The notes under the pieces were generated by a model, which saw nothing but the letters and a program-made list of their open reading frames with translations, did no database searches and was not told the DNA's origin. A DNA stretch of 50,680 bases from assembly GCA_964540095.1 (NCBI GenBank), contig CAZILH010000004.1:1-50680 (forward strand), in the 5' to 3' direction. Positions 29,846 to 39,223 of the stretch are shown one piece after another. Both the position numbers and the translations under genes were made by a program. Position 1 is the first letter of the stretch; every line of letters starts with the position of its first letter. This DNA comes from CALMZN01 sp964540095 (GTDB lineage: Bacteria; Patescibacteriota; Patescibacteriia; UBA1558; GWA2-36-10).

Positions 29846-30957
29846 AAATAGCAGTTGATATCAGATCACTGGGCTCACAAAACCTGACTGGTGTCGGCTA
29901 CTATCTTTATAATTCACTTAATAATTTGTTTAAGATAGACGAATCAATATCCTGGCAGTTGATAAATTCTGGTCTAAAAAAAACAAATCCAGATTTTGCG
30001 CTTGACGAAAGAGTACAGTTAGCGCATCTAAAATTACCGAATAAATTAATTAATATGGCCAGTATTCTTGGCCTTGGTCCGTCAATCACTGATATAATTG
30101 ACGATGATGTTGATCTGCTGTGGTTGCCAAATATAAATTTTTTTAAGCCCAAAAAAAACTTGCCTTTTGTACTTACCGTGCATGACCTTTCTTTTTTACA
30201 TAGCCATTCTTTTTATTCACTAAAAATGAAAATTTGGCACAGATTGATTAATATAAAAAAATTAATAGATCAAGCTAGAGCTGTAATTGTTGTTTCCGAA
30301 AATACCAAGCGAGATATTGTCAGGTTTTTTTCCACGGATGAAGACAAAATTTTTGTTGTTTATCCCGGAGTAGATTATCAAAAAATAGGCAGTACAGAAG
30401 CAAAAGATATTACCAAGCATCTGAATTTGCCGGCCAAGTATTTTCTGCACGTTGGCACTCTAGAGCCCAGAAAAAATATTTCCGGCCTAATCAAGGCCTT
30501 CGATCGTTTGCACGCGGAGTATCCTGATTATAAATTGGTTTTGGTTGGTGGCTGTGGCTGGATGTATTCCAAATTATTGCGTGATATAAAAAAGCGTGAT
30601 TATATAAAATATTTGGGCTACCAAAAGGCGCCAGTCAAAGACGCGATCTATAAGTTAAGCTACGCCTTTGTTTGGTCGTCATTTTATGAGGGCTTTGGCT
30701 TCCCGCCCTTGGAGGCCCTAGCCCACAAAAAACCAGTAATTTCCAGTTTCAAGACCTCCTTGCCGGAAATTTTAGGCAATCACGCTATTTATGCGGATCC
30801 TTACAATGTTTCGGATATGTACAGGGCTATGAAAATATTGATTGAAGATCAACAGCTATATTTGTCCTTGATTACTGATAGTTTTGATTTGCCAGAGTGG
30901 CCAAATCAAAGTAGCGAAATTTTAAATATATTTAACAAAATTGTTAAACAAAAATGA
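29842..30957 (+). CDS. GT4 family glycosyltransferase
   Basis: 371 residues. Starts MKIAVDIRSLGSQNLTGVGYYL; FVLTVHDLSFLHSHSF is the acceptor-domain loop; FLHVGTLEPRKNISGLIKAF and EGFGFPPLEALAHKKPVISS the donor-side motifs. Similar architecture to the next gene (30954), with which it shares more features than with 28742, suggesting a local duplication. Four-base overlaps at both ends. Confidence 0.9.
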   Translation: MKIAVDIRSLGSQNLTGVGYYLYNSLNNLFKIDESISWQLINSGLKKTNPDFALDERVQLAHLKLPNKLINMASILGLGPSITDIIDDDVDLLWLPNINFFKPKKNLPFVLTVHDLSFLHSHSFYSLKMKIWHRLINIKKLIDQARAVIVVSENTKRDIVRFFSTDEDKIFVVYPGVDYQKIGSTEAKDITKHLNLPAKYFLHVGTLEPRKNISGLIKAFDRLHAEYPDYKLVLVGGCGWMYSKLLRDIKKRDYIKYLGYQKAPVKDAIYKLSYAFVWSSFYEGFGFPPLEALAHKKPVISSFKTSLPEILGNHAIYADPYNVSDMYRAMKILIEDQQLYLSLITDSFDLPEWPNQSSEILNIFNKIVKQK

Positions 30958-32075
30958 AAATTATTTTAGATTTTAGAATTTTTGGGCCAGAGTGCGGTGG
31001 TTTGGGGCGCTACAATGAAAAATTGTTAGAAAATTTAGTAAAAATTGATCGGGAAAACGAGTACATAATTTTAAGGCGTGATTTTTCATCAAAACTAGAT
31101 TTACCCAAAAATTTTAGAATTAAGATTGTCAATATAAAGTGGTACAGTTTGAGTGAACAACTTTTATTGCCACTGCTTATTTATAGTTTGAAGCCGGACT
31201 TAGTACACTTTCCGCATTTTAATGTCCCAGTACTGTATCGTGGTAAATATGTCATTACCATACACGACCTTATTGTGTCGCACTTTCCTAGCATAAAAGC
31301 TAGCACTTTAGGACGCTTTGCTTTCTATATTAAACGCTGGGCTTATAATCTGACAATAAAAAATGCCATCCACCAAGCGGGCAAAATAATTGCCGTGTCA
31401 AAATTTACCAAGCAAGACATTGTGGGATATTTTAAATTATCACATAAGCAGGCCGAGAAAATAAAAGTTATTTATGAGGGAGTTTCTTTTCAGGACTTTT
31501 TCAAAGGTGCGGATCAGAATTTAGAAATTAAATTGCCGGACAATTTTTTTCTGTATGTTGGTGTGGCTTATCCGCACAAGAACTTAGAATTTTTGGTTGA
31601 TGCTTTTGCTGAGTATCTCAAGTATTATCCGGATTATTTTCTAATTTTAGTGGGCAAGCGAAATTATTTTTATGCTCGGCTAGAGCAATATATCAAACAA
31701 AATTATAAAAATATTGCCGACAAGATTATTTATAAGGGTTTTGTGCCAGACCTAGAGTTGTCCGCATATTACAAACAAGCTAGCGCTTTTATTTTTCCTT
31801 CTTTATATGAAGGATTTGGCTTGCCACCTTTAGAATCCATGCAACACGGCACAGTCGTTGTTTCCAGCCGTTCCAGTTGCTTGCCAGAGGTTTTGGGTGA
31901 GGCAGCTTTATACTTTGACCCGACCAACAAGCAAGACCTAGTGAACAAACTAGAAATTATTGTCAAAAATCAAACGCTCAAAGACAAATTAGTATTGAAA
32001 GGTAGTGAGTTGGTGAAAAAATATACTTGGGAAAAGATGGCTAGCGAGGTCAAAGAAATTTATGATCAAAAATAA
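30954..32075 (+). CDS. GT4 family glycosyltransferase
   Basis: 373 residues. MKIILDFRIFGPECGGLGRYNE, YVITIHDLIVSHFPSIKAS, LYVGVAYPHKNLEFLVDAF and EGFGLPPLESMQHGTVVVSS mark a GT-B retaining enzyme. Third of three consecutive GT4 genes. Overlaps the preceding gene by four bases and the next membrane protein by 14. Confidence 0.9.
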   Translation: MKIILDFRIFGPECGGLGRYNEKLLENLVKIDRENEYIILRRDFSSKLDLPKNFRIKIVNIKWYSLSEQLLLPLLIYSLKPDLVHFPHFNVPVLYRGKYVITIHDLIVSHFPSIKASTLGRFAFYIKRWAYNLTIKNAIHQAGKIIAVSKFTKQDIVGYFKLSHKQAEKIKVIYEGVSFQDFFKGADQNLEIKLPDNFFLYVGVAYPHKNLEFLVDAFAEYLKYYPDYFLILVGKRNYFYARLEQYIKQNYKNIADKIIYKGFVPDLELSAYYKQASAFIFPSLYEGFGLPPLESMQHGTVVVSSRSSCLPEVLGEAALYFDPTNKQDLVNKLEIIVKNQTLKDKLVLKGSELVKKYTWEKMASEVKEIYDQK

Positions 32076-33423
32076 TCAGCTTATTAGCAAAATAAAAAAT
32101 TACTTGCCTTATATATTTTTGGCGTTTTTTATTATCATTGGTTTTTATTTGAGATTGCATAATGTCCTAAATTACAATACTTATTGGGCAGATGATGGTG
32201 GCGGTCACATCAAATACATGGAAACAATTTATTACCAGCATCGACTGCCTTTTTTTGCAGAAACATACTTGGCTTGGCACGAGCCCCTTTATTATGTTTT
32301 GCTTTATCCTTGGTTGAAAATAAACGCGCTTTTTGGCGCTATTAGCCTGTCTTGGGCTGCTTCTTTGAATATTATAATATATGGCTTTTTTCTGTTGTTA
32401 GTTTGGAAATTAAGCCGTTTATTTTTCCAAAGCCCTTTGGTCAGCGCCATTAGCGTATCTTTATTTTCCGTTATTTTTGTGGGAGTAAAATTAAGCGCCT
32501 ACATAAACAACGAACTTTTGGCACAAACCTATATTTTGTTATTAATTTATTTGTTTATAAAGGATGATTTATTGGCCAAGCAAAAAACAAAAAAAATTAT
32601 TTTATGGTCTGTTTTGTTGTCTGTGGGCTTGTGGATAAAATTAACAGTTTTGGTAGTTTTGTTATCAGCTCTTACATTTTTTATTTTTCATTTATTTAAA
32701 AGAAAATATTTATGGAAATATATTTTGATTATAATAATAATTCCTCTGACACTCAATGTTCCGTGGTTGATCTACAAAAAAAATAATTTTGGGTCTTACT
32801 TTACGATAAATATTTATGATACCAAACCCAGGCAAAGCATCGTAAGCAGTGATGCTTGGTCTTATATTTTTAGAATAAATAAAAATGTTTTCTTAAATTA
32901 TCCATATTGGTATAAATTACCGCATTCTTATTTTTCTATATTATTGAGTGATTCATTCGGTGATTATTATAATCTGTTTAATGATTATGTGAAAATGGAG
33001 GAGTTGCCGAAAAACAGTAAAATATTAGTTGGCAATGGTCGCTACACCACGCCTGAATATTGGCAGTCCCTGCTGAGCACCAACCGATTGGCTCTGATAT
33101 TTTTTGCTAGCTGGTGTTTTGGGTTTTTAGCATATTTATATTTATGGTTTAGAAAAAAAATTGACCGAAATAATTATCAATTATTTTGGCTGATTGCCTT
33201 GCTTGGTGGTTGGGCGGCTTTGCTGTATCAGAATTTGAGATTGCCATATTTGGAAGCCGGAGTTTTGAAAGCGCATTTTATTTATTACACTTATCCACTG
33301 TTTACTATTCCGGCCTATTTGGCTATCCAAAAAATTATAAAAAATAAATTAATTCTTTACACAATATTATTTTTGCCATTATTTCTTTATCTATACTACG
33401 CTTGGCGAATATTATCAGTTTAA
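32062..33423 (+). CDS. Multi-pass GT-C type glycosyltransferase (PMT/ArnT-like)
   Basis: 453 residues with around ten membrane helices. After the first helix comes LRLHNVLNYNTYWADDGGGHIKYME, where the acidic pair (ADD) sits in the first extracytosolic loop as in GT39/GT-C enzymes that use polyprenyl-phosphate sugars. A long soluble loop (roughly residues 250-330) and further helices follow. It would glycosylate lipids or proteins on the outer face. Donor and acceptor unknown. Confidence 0.75.
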   Translation: MIKNNQLISKIKNYLPYIFLAFFIIIGFYLRLHNVLNYNTYWADDGGGHIKYMETIYYQHRLPFFAETYLAWHEPLYYVLLYPWLKINALFGAISLSWAASLNIIIYGFFLLLVWKLSRLFFQSPLVSAISVSLFSVIFVGVKLSAYINNELLAQTYILLLIYLFIKDDLLAKQKTKKIILWSVLLSVGLWIKLTVLVVLLSALTFFIFHLFKRKYLWKYILIIIIIPLTLNVPWLIYKKNNFGSYFTINIYDTKPRQSIVSSDAWSYIFRINKNVFLNYPYWYKLPHSYFSILLSDSFGDYYNLFNDYVKMEELPKNSKILVGNGRYTTPEYWQSLLSTNRLALIFFASWCFGFLAYLYLWFRKKIDRNNYQLFWLIALLGGWAALLYQNLRLPYLEAGVLKAHFIYYTYPLFTIPAYLAIQKIIKNKLILYTILFLPLFLYLYYAWRILSV

Positions 33424-33438
33424 AAAATTTACTTAATA

Positions 33439-35040
33439 ATGACAGCCAAAAAAAAATTGTTAGGGGGTTTGCTTGGAGCCATTTTACTTGGCTTAGTTGC
33501 TTTTTTTGTAATTTATGGCCATCTTTTAAATTTTACTTATGACGCTTGGTTATTGAGCGCTGGGCCTGACCAAGTTCAACATTATGTGGGCTGGCTGATG
33601 TATCGTCAAGCGACTTGGTCTTGGCCTCTGGGCCTAGTTAGTAATTATGCTTATCCCGGAGGAGTGGCCATTAGTTACACTGATTCTATTCCCTTGTTAG
33701 CTATATTTTTCAAGTTATTTTCCAGTTTTTTACCTAATGTTTTTCAATACACTGGCCTGTGGATAATGCTTTGTTTTGTTTTGCAGGCAATTTTTGCTTA
33801 TTTATTATTAAACAAGTTTTTTAATAATTTTATTTTATCATTTTTTGGCAGTGTATTTTTTATTCTTAGTCCCATTATGCTCTTTAGGATGGGTGGACAC
33901 TTTGCCTTGGCTGGACACTGGCTGATTTTGGCTGCCCTGTGGCTCATATTTGCCAATGATAAATTGGCTTGGAAAGCTTGGTTGGCTTTGCTCGGCTTGT
34001 CACTCTTGGTTCACCCTTATTTGTTGTTTATGATCTTTTTCCTGCTTTTATATAAAATAATTGATTTATTTTTAATAAAGAAAACGCTTAGTTTAAAAAA
34101 ATTATTATTATTTTTGCTCAGTGCTTTAATTTGGACTTTTTTATTAGCCTATGTTTTTGGATTGTTCACGGCTAGTCAAGAGGCCGCTCCTGGTTATGGA
34201 GATTTTTCCATGAACCTCAATGCTTTGATTAATCCTTTGGGCTGGTCCAGCATATTATCCGATCGATCGCTTATTCGTTATCAGGCCGAAGGGTTTAATT
34301 ATCTTGGCCTGGGTTTGCTTGGCTTATTTTGTTTGGCAATCATCAAATTTGTTATAGAAAAAAATAAACTTTATTTATTAAAAAAATATTATTTATTGAT
34401 ATTATTTTGTTTGGTCTTGATAGCCCTGTCGCTCAGTAACGTAGTAGCTTGGGATGATCATATTTTATTTACAGTTAATTGGCCAAAAATTTTTTTGGAT
34501 AATTTTTTTGGGCTATTTAGATCATCAGGGAGATTTTTTTGGCCAGTTTATTACTTGTTGGCCTTGGTCGCTATATTGTCAGTCAAAAGCTGGAAATTTA
34601 ACAAAGCAGTAATTATATTAATTTTAGCTTTGGCCTTACAAATTTATGATCTGACCCCTAAAATAGTAGCCAGACACGAGGAATATCAAAATAAAGTTTT
34701 TGAGCCACCTGAAAACTCCGAAGTTTTTCAGGTAGTGTCGCCATACAAACACCTAGTTTTTTTGCCAGTCATTACTCACAAATATTTTGCTTTTTTTGCA
34801 CAGGAAGCGGCCAAAAATAATTTGACTATCAATGATGGTTATTTTGCGCGACCACCAAAAAATTTGGAAAACAACAAAAAACAGGAAATTGAGCGAGTTA
34901 AAGAAGGTCTGGTTGATTATCAAATAATTTATATTTTTTCCAGAGACCTAGATGTGTTAATGAAGAATTTAGATTTAACTAAACATTTAGTTATTAATTT
35001 TGATAATAATATTATTCTCTTTCCTTACTATAAGCAGTAG
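33439..35040 (+). CDS. Multi-pass membrane protein, GT-C-like
   Basis: 533 residues with about a dozen membrane helices and a soluble C-terminal part from about residue 420. The first outer loop contains AWLLSAGPDQVQHYVGWLMY, with an Asp in the place used by GT-C transferases, then RQATWSWPLGLVSNYAYPGG, typical of bacterial membrane glycosyltransferase-like proteins of the DUF6311 kind. Function in envelope glycan synthesis is inferred from family look and from position between a PMT-like gene and the DUF4012 gene. Confidence 0.68.
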   Translation: MTAKKKLLGGLLGAILLGLVAFFVIYGHLLNFTYDAWLLSAGPDQVQHYVGWLMYRQATWSWPLGLVSNYAYPGGVAISYTDSIPLLAIFFKLFSSFLPNVFQYTGLWIMLCFVLQAIFAYLLLNKFFNNFILSFFGSVFFILSPIMLFRMGGHFALAGHWLILAALWLIFANDKLAWKAWLALLGLSLLVHPYLLFMIFFLLLYKIIDLFLIKKTLSLKKLLLFLLSALIWTFLLAYVFGLFTASQEAAPGYGDFSMNLNALINPLGWSSILSDRSLIRYQAEGFNYLGLGLLGLFCLAIIKFVIEKNKLYLLKKYYLLILFCLVLIALSLSNVVAWDDHILFTVNWPKIFLDNFFGLFRSSGRFFWPVYYLLALVAILSVKSWKFNKAVIILILALALQIYDLTPKIVARHEEYQNKVFEPPENSEVFQVVSPYKHLVFLPVITHKYFAFFAQEAAKNNLTINDGYFARPPKNLENNKKQEIERVKEGLVDYQIIYIFSRDLDVLMKNLDLTKHLVINFDNNIILFPYYKQ

Positions 35041-35046
35041 TTGATT

Positions 35047-35074
35047 TTGATTTTTTCGTTAATTTTGTTATAAT
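35047..35074 (+). promoter_or_regulatory. Promoter of the DUF4012 gene, predicted leaderless
   Basis: TTGATT (35047-35052), 16-base spacer ending in TGT (extended -10), TATAAT (35069-35074). The ATG at 35082 begins only seven bases after the -10 box. Confidence 0.7.
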
Positions 35075-35081
35075 ATACAGC

Positions 35082-37634
35082 ATGACGTCGGAACACAACC
35101 GACCACCAATCAATGATGTTGATAAAATTAAGCAGGAAATTTTGTCCGAGCTTGATACTTTTTTGTTAGAGGCCAACAATACTAATCCAGAATCAGTTTC
35201 GGCTGTTGAAAAAGCACGTATTTTGGCTCTAAAAGAACTGGATCGTCTTATCAAGCAGGATTTGAGTTATGGTGAAATACTGCACAGGTTAAAATCGCGT
35301 CAAGAAATTAAGCCCACTAACAACACAGAAATATCACCGGGTGATTTTTATTCATCTATACACGTGGTTGATTTACGGCCTGAATTTGAGTCAAAAAAAC
35401 TCAAAAAAAATGGTGCTTTAGTCAAATTTTTCAGTAAAAGCAAAAAACAAGAGCCAATCATAGATACTAATGAAGCAACAGCTGAAGTAGAAATAGAGGA
35501 GGTAGTTCCAGTAGCTCCAGCGCCGATAAGCGAGGATCATCGCGCAGAGGAAATTGTTGAAACAGAAAATGCCAATAAATTAGCTGATCAAAATTCAGTC
35601 GAGACAGCCAACAGTGAGGCGACAGAGGACTTAAATGAAGTAGAACCAAGTCAGCCAACAAATTTCCGACTAGTTTTCAAAAAATCAATTTTAATTGCTC
35701 TTACTACACTAGTAATATTGTTGCCAGTCCAAGTGTTTGTATTTGTTGGTAAATGGCAACAAGATAAAAATAAATTGCTTAATTACGGTCAAAACGGTTG
35801 GTTGGCATTTAAGTCGGGAATTATCAAGGCCTCTTCCAATAATTATCAAGAGGCGGATATTGATTTTAGCCAAGCTTTGAATGATTTTGATGATGCTCAA
35901 AATATTTTGAGCAAATACGACCAACAATTATTTAATATTGGAGATAAATTACCACTGATTGGCAATGCTTTGAAAAGTGGGGAAAATGTTTTGGCTATTA
36001 GTTCTAGCTTGTCAGAGGCGGCTAAGATTATTAATCAGAAAAGAGAACAGTCCACAAATCTTACGGATTATATTATTATTCTCAATCAGCAGTTGGACGA
36101 GCTTTTGCCTTTGCTGGAAGATACTAATCAGAGATTGGATAAGGTTGTTGGTCTGCCTGAAAATATTCAAGCGGAGCTGGATAATTTGAAAAAAGAATTG
36201 CCACCAGTTATTAGTAATTTAAAAAATTTGAAAGTTATTACTACTACACTGGAGAGTTTGTTGGGTAGCGAAAAAGAACAACGCTACTTGTTGCTTTTCC
36301 AAAACAACAACGAAATAAGAGCCACGGGTGGTTTTATTGGTAGCTACGCTTTGCTAGATGTGAATAAGGGCAAAATTGTTCAGCTGGAAATTCCTCAGGG
36401 CGGTACTTATGATTTGACGGCTGGTCAAAAGAAAAAATGGCGTTCGCCACAGGCCTTGACTGTCGTGAATACCACTTTTAACATTTGGGATGCCAACTGG
36501 TGGCCAGATTTTCCGACTTCAGCCAAAAAAATAAGCCAGTTTTTTTCGGAGAGTGGTGGCTCTTCAGTCGATGGAGTGATAGCTATCAATGCCACGGTTT
36601 TGCAAAAATTATTGGTCATTACTGGTCCGCTTGATTTTCCAGAATACAACACCCAAATCAACGCTGATAATGTCATTGATGTTTTGCAAGCAGAAATAGA
36701 AGGCAAAAGAAATAGCGAGAATCCCAAGACAATCATCTCTGATTTAGCTCCCAAGATTTTACAGAAAATTTTTGATACTGATAACGCTGTTGAGGATATG
36801 TTTGGTTTGCTGGCCGAAGTATTACAAAAAAAAGATTTGCAAGTTTATTCCACTGATCAAAATATTGATAAGCAGATTAGTGCTTTAGGTTGGCGCGGAG
36901 AGATTATGGAAACCGATCGCGATTATTTGTGGGTAGTCAGTACCAATATTGCTGGCGGAAAAACCGATCTCAAAGTTAATCAGTTGATCGACCACCAGGC
37001 CGAAGTTCAAGCCAATGGCGAGATTATAAATACAGTCAAAATTACTCGCTCTTATGACGGTTCGTTTGATGATCCTTTCTTAGGGCTAGAGGGCAACAAT
37101 GTTTCTTATTTGCGTGTCTATGTACCCAAAGGCAGCAAATTGTTGTCAGCAGTGGGTTTTGATACTATTCCTCAGCATTATTTTCCTGACAACAAGCAAT
37201 ACGATATTGATCCAGATTTGGTTCAGGAAGAAAGCAAGTTGATTGACAATGAATCGCAGACCGAGATTTTTTCTAGCATCAATCGCACAGTTTTTGCCAA
37301 TTGGCAGACACTAAAAGCCAATGAAACAAAAACAGTGACCATTACATACCAGTTGCCTTTTTCATTAGACTTGGGCAGCCAGCTGACCAATGACTGGAAA
37401 AAAATATTTTTAGCTAGCAATCGGCATTTTGACCATTATAGTTTGTTGGTTCAATCTCAGAGCGGGCAAATCAAATCCATTTTAAATTCTAAAATAATTT
37501 TTCCAAAGGATACTAAAATTATTTGGGAAGCGGCCAATTCTGACAATAGCGTTCAAGTACAAAATAATCAGACGGTTTTTAGTCAAAATTTAGATAGTGA
37601 TCAATATTTTGGCGTAGTGATAAACAGCCAATAG
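35082..37634 (+). CDS. DUF4012 domain protein, envelope-associated
   Basis: 850 residues. Residues 1-190 are charged and low-complexity, likely cytosolic; one membrane helix lies near 200-220 (ILIALTTLVILLPVQVFVFV). Outside come coiled-coil segments (about 230-390) and the DUF4012 core beginning at RYLLLFQNNNEIRATGGFIG near residue 400, with WWPDFPTSAKKISQFF and VDGVIAINATVLQKLL. The family is common in Patescibacteria and some Actinobacteria and Chloroflexi next to polysaccharide genes; its biochemical role is unknown. Own promoter just upstream; murJ follows after two bases. Confidence 0.85.
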   Translation: MTSEHNRPPINDVDKIKQEILSELDTFLLEANNTNPESVSAVEKARILALKELDRLIKQDLSYGEILHRLKSRQEIKPTNNTEISPGDFYSSIHVVDLRPEFESKKLKKNGALVKFFSKSKKQEPIIDTNEATAEVEIEEVVPVAPAPISEDHRAEEIVETENANKLADQNSVETANSEATEDLNEVEPSQPTNFRLVFKKSILIALTTLVILLPVQVFVFVGKWQQDKNKLLNYGQNGWLAFKSGIIKASSNNYQEADIDFSQALNDFDDAQNILSKYDQQLFNIGDKLPLIGNALKSGENVLAISSSLSEAAKIINQKREQSTNLTDYIIILNQQLDELLPLLEDTNQRLDKVVGLPENIQAELDNLKKELPPVISNLKNLKVITTTLESLLGSEKEQRYLLLFQNNNEIRATGGFIGSYALLDVNKGKIVQLEIPQGGTYDLTAGQKKKWRSPQALTVVNTTFNIWDANWWPDFPTSAKKISQFFSESGGSSVDGVIAINATVLQKLLVITGPLDFPEYNTQINADNVIDVLQAEIEGKRNSENPKTIISDLAPKILQKIFDTDNAVEDMFGLLAEVLQKKDLQVYSTDQNIDKQISALGWRGEIMETDRDYLWVVSTNIAGGKTDLKVNQLIDHQAEVQANGEIINTVKITRSYDGSFDDPFLGLEGNNVSYLRVYVPKGSKLLSAVGFDTIPQHYFPDNKQYDIDPDLVQEESKLIDNESQTEIFSSINRTVFANWQTLKANETKTVTITYQLPFSLDLGSQLTNDWKKIFLASNRHFDHYSLLVQSQSGQIKSILNSKIIFPKDTKIIWEAANSDNSVQVQNNQTVFSQNLDSDQYFGVVINSQ

Positions 37635-37636
37635 TT

Positions 37637-39223
37637 ATGCTCAAAAAAGTTTGGCAAAAATTAAATAATTCAGTAGCGGGTGGGGCGGTAATTATCGCCT
37701 TTTTTTCTCTGTTAGCCAAAATTTTGGCTTTGGTGCGCGAACGTTTGATTGCTGTAAATTTTGGTGCCAGCGCTGTCTCTGATGTGTACTATGCTTCATT
37801 CCGCTTGCCAGATATGATTTTTAACACCTTGGTATTGGGTGCTTTGACTTCAGCTTTTATTCCTATTTTTCAGAAAACTTGGCACAAGGACAAAAACAGT
37901 GGTCTGAATCTTGCTAATTCAGTAATAAATTTGTTTTTGATTATTATTGGCGTTTTTATTATTATCGCGGCTATTTTTACACCGCAGATTACCAAAATTA
38001 TTACTCCGGGCTTCAATACTTGGCAACTAGCCCAGACCATTATTTTATCTAGAATAATGTTGCTGGCTACTTTGTTTTTTGTTTTTTCTAATGTCTTGGG
38101 AGGAGTTTTGAATTCTTGGAAAAGATTTTTTAGTTTTTCATTAGCGGCTTCATTTTACAATATTGGTATTATTATCGGGGTGATTTATTTTTATCCAAAG
38201 TTTGGTTTGGCAGGTTTGGCTTGGGGAGTTGTGCTTGGCGCGGCTATGCACTTGTTGGTTCAGATACCAGAAGCCAAAAAAAATGGTTTTCAATATAAAT
38301 TAAAACTAATTTTTGATGTTAATTTAAAAAAAGTTTTGAAGTTGATGGTGCCACGCACTTTGGGTCTGGCCGCTGGGCAATTAAACTTGGTATTGATTAC
38401 CATGATGGCCTCGCATTTGAATGCTGGTAGTATTGCTGTTTTCAATTTAGCCAATAATATGCAAAGTTTGCCAGTTTCTCTTTTTGCTGTGTCACTGGCC
38501 ATTGCTGTGTTTCCAACTTTTTCTCAAGCCGTCTTAGAAAAAAATCATCAATTATTTGCCACGCATTTGTCGCAGAATATCAGGCGTTTATTATTTTTAC
38601 TTTTGCCAATATCCGTACTGATTGTAGTGTTGCGAGCCCAATTAGTCAGAGTTATTCTGGGAGCTGGTAATTTTACTTGGGAAAATACTTATGACACAGC
38701 CCAGACCTTGGGCTGGTTTGCTATCTCTATTTTTGCTCAAGGGTTGATACCGTTGTTGGCCAGATCTTTTTACGCTTTGGAGGACACCAAGACGCCTACT
38801 AAAATTGCTTTTATATCTATTATAGTAAACATTGTCTCGGCTTATTATCTGGCTAATATTTTTGGAGTTATTGGCTTGGCCATGGCTTTTTCCATCAGCA
38901 GTATTATCAATATGCTTTTGTTATACCTAGTTCTTTATACTAGAGTTGAATTTATGGACAATAATAAAATTTTTAATTCCCTATTAAAAATTACCTTTAA
39001 TTCTTTAGTAGCTGGATTTGTGGCCAATCGTGTTTTGTATCTTGTGGCTCCCTTGGTCAATATGCGCACATTCTCCGGTATTTTTTTGCAAGGACTGCTG
39101 GCTGGTCTGTTTGGCTTGCTAATTTACCTAATATTAAGTATATTATTGAAACTCGAGGAAGTAGCTATTGTTAAGCAAAAACTATTACAAAGCTGGCGCT
39201 TATTAAGAAATGGAAAAAATTAG
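37637..39223 (+). CDS. murJ: Lipid II flippase MurJ
   Basis: 528 residues, around 14 membrane helices of the MOP fold. The N-terminal ALVRERLIAVNFGASAVSDVYYASFRLPDMIFN matches the MurJ signature with the essential Arg residues in the central cavity. It moves lipid II from the inside to the outside for wall synthesis and complements the mreBCD-mrdA cluster. It overlaps lepA by 14 bases. Length is normal. Confidence 0.93.
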   Translation: MLKKVWQKLNNSVAGGAVIIAFFSLLAKILALVRERLIAVNFGASAVSDVYYASFRLPDMIFNTLVLGALTSAFIPIFQKTWHKDKNSGLNLANSVINLFLIIIGVFIIIAAIFTPQITKIITPGFNTWQLAQTIILSRIMLLATLFFVFSNVLGGVLNSWKRFFSFSLAASFYNIGIIIGVIYFYPKFGLAGLAWGVVLGAAMHLLVQIPEAKKNGFQYKLKLIFDVNLKKVLKLMVPRTLGLAAGQLNLVLITMMASHLNAGSIAVFNLANNMQSLPVSLFAVSLAIAVFPTFSQAVLEKNHQLFATHLSQNIRRLLFLLLPISVLIVVLRAQLVRVILGAGNFTWENTYDTAQTLGWFAISIFAQGLIPLLARSFYALEDTKTPTKIAFISIIVNIVSAYYLANIFGVIGLAMAFSISSIINMLLLYLVLYTRVEFMDNNKIFNSLLKITFNSLVAGFVANRVLYLVAPLVNMRTFSGIFLQGLLAGLFGLLIYLILSILLKLEEVAIVKQKLLQSWRLLRNGKN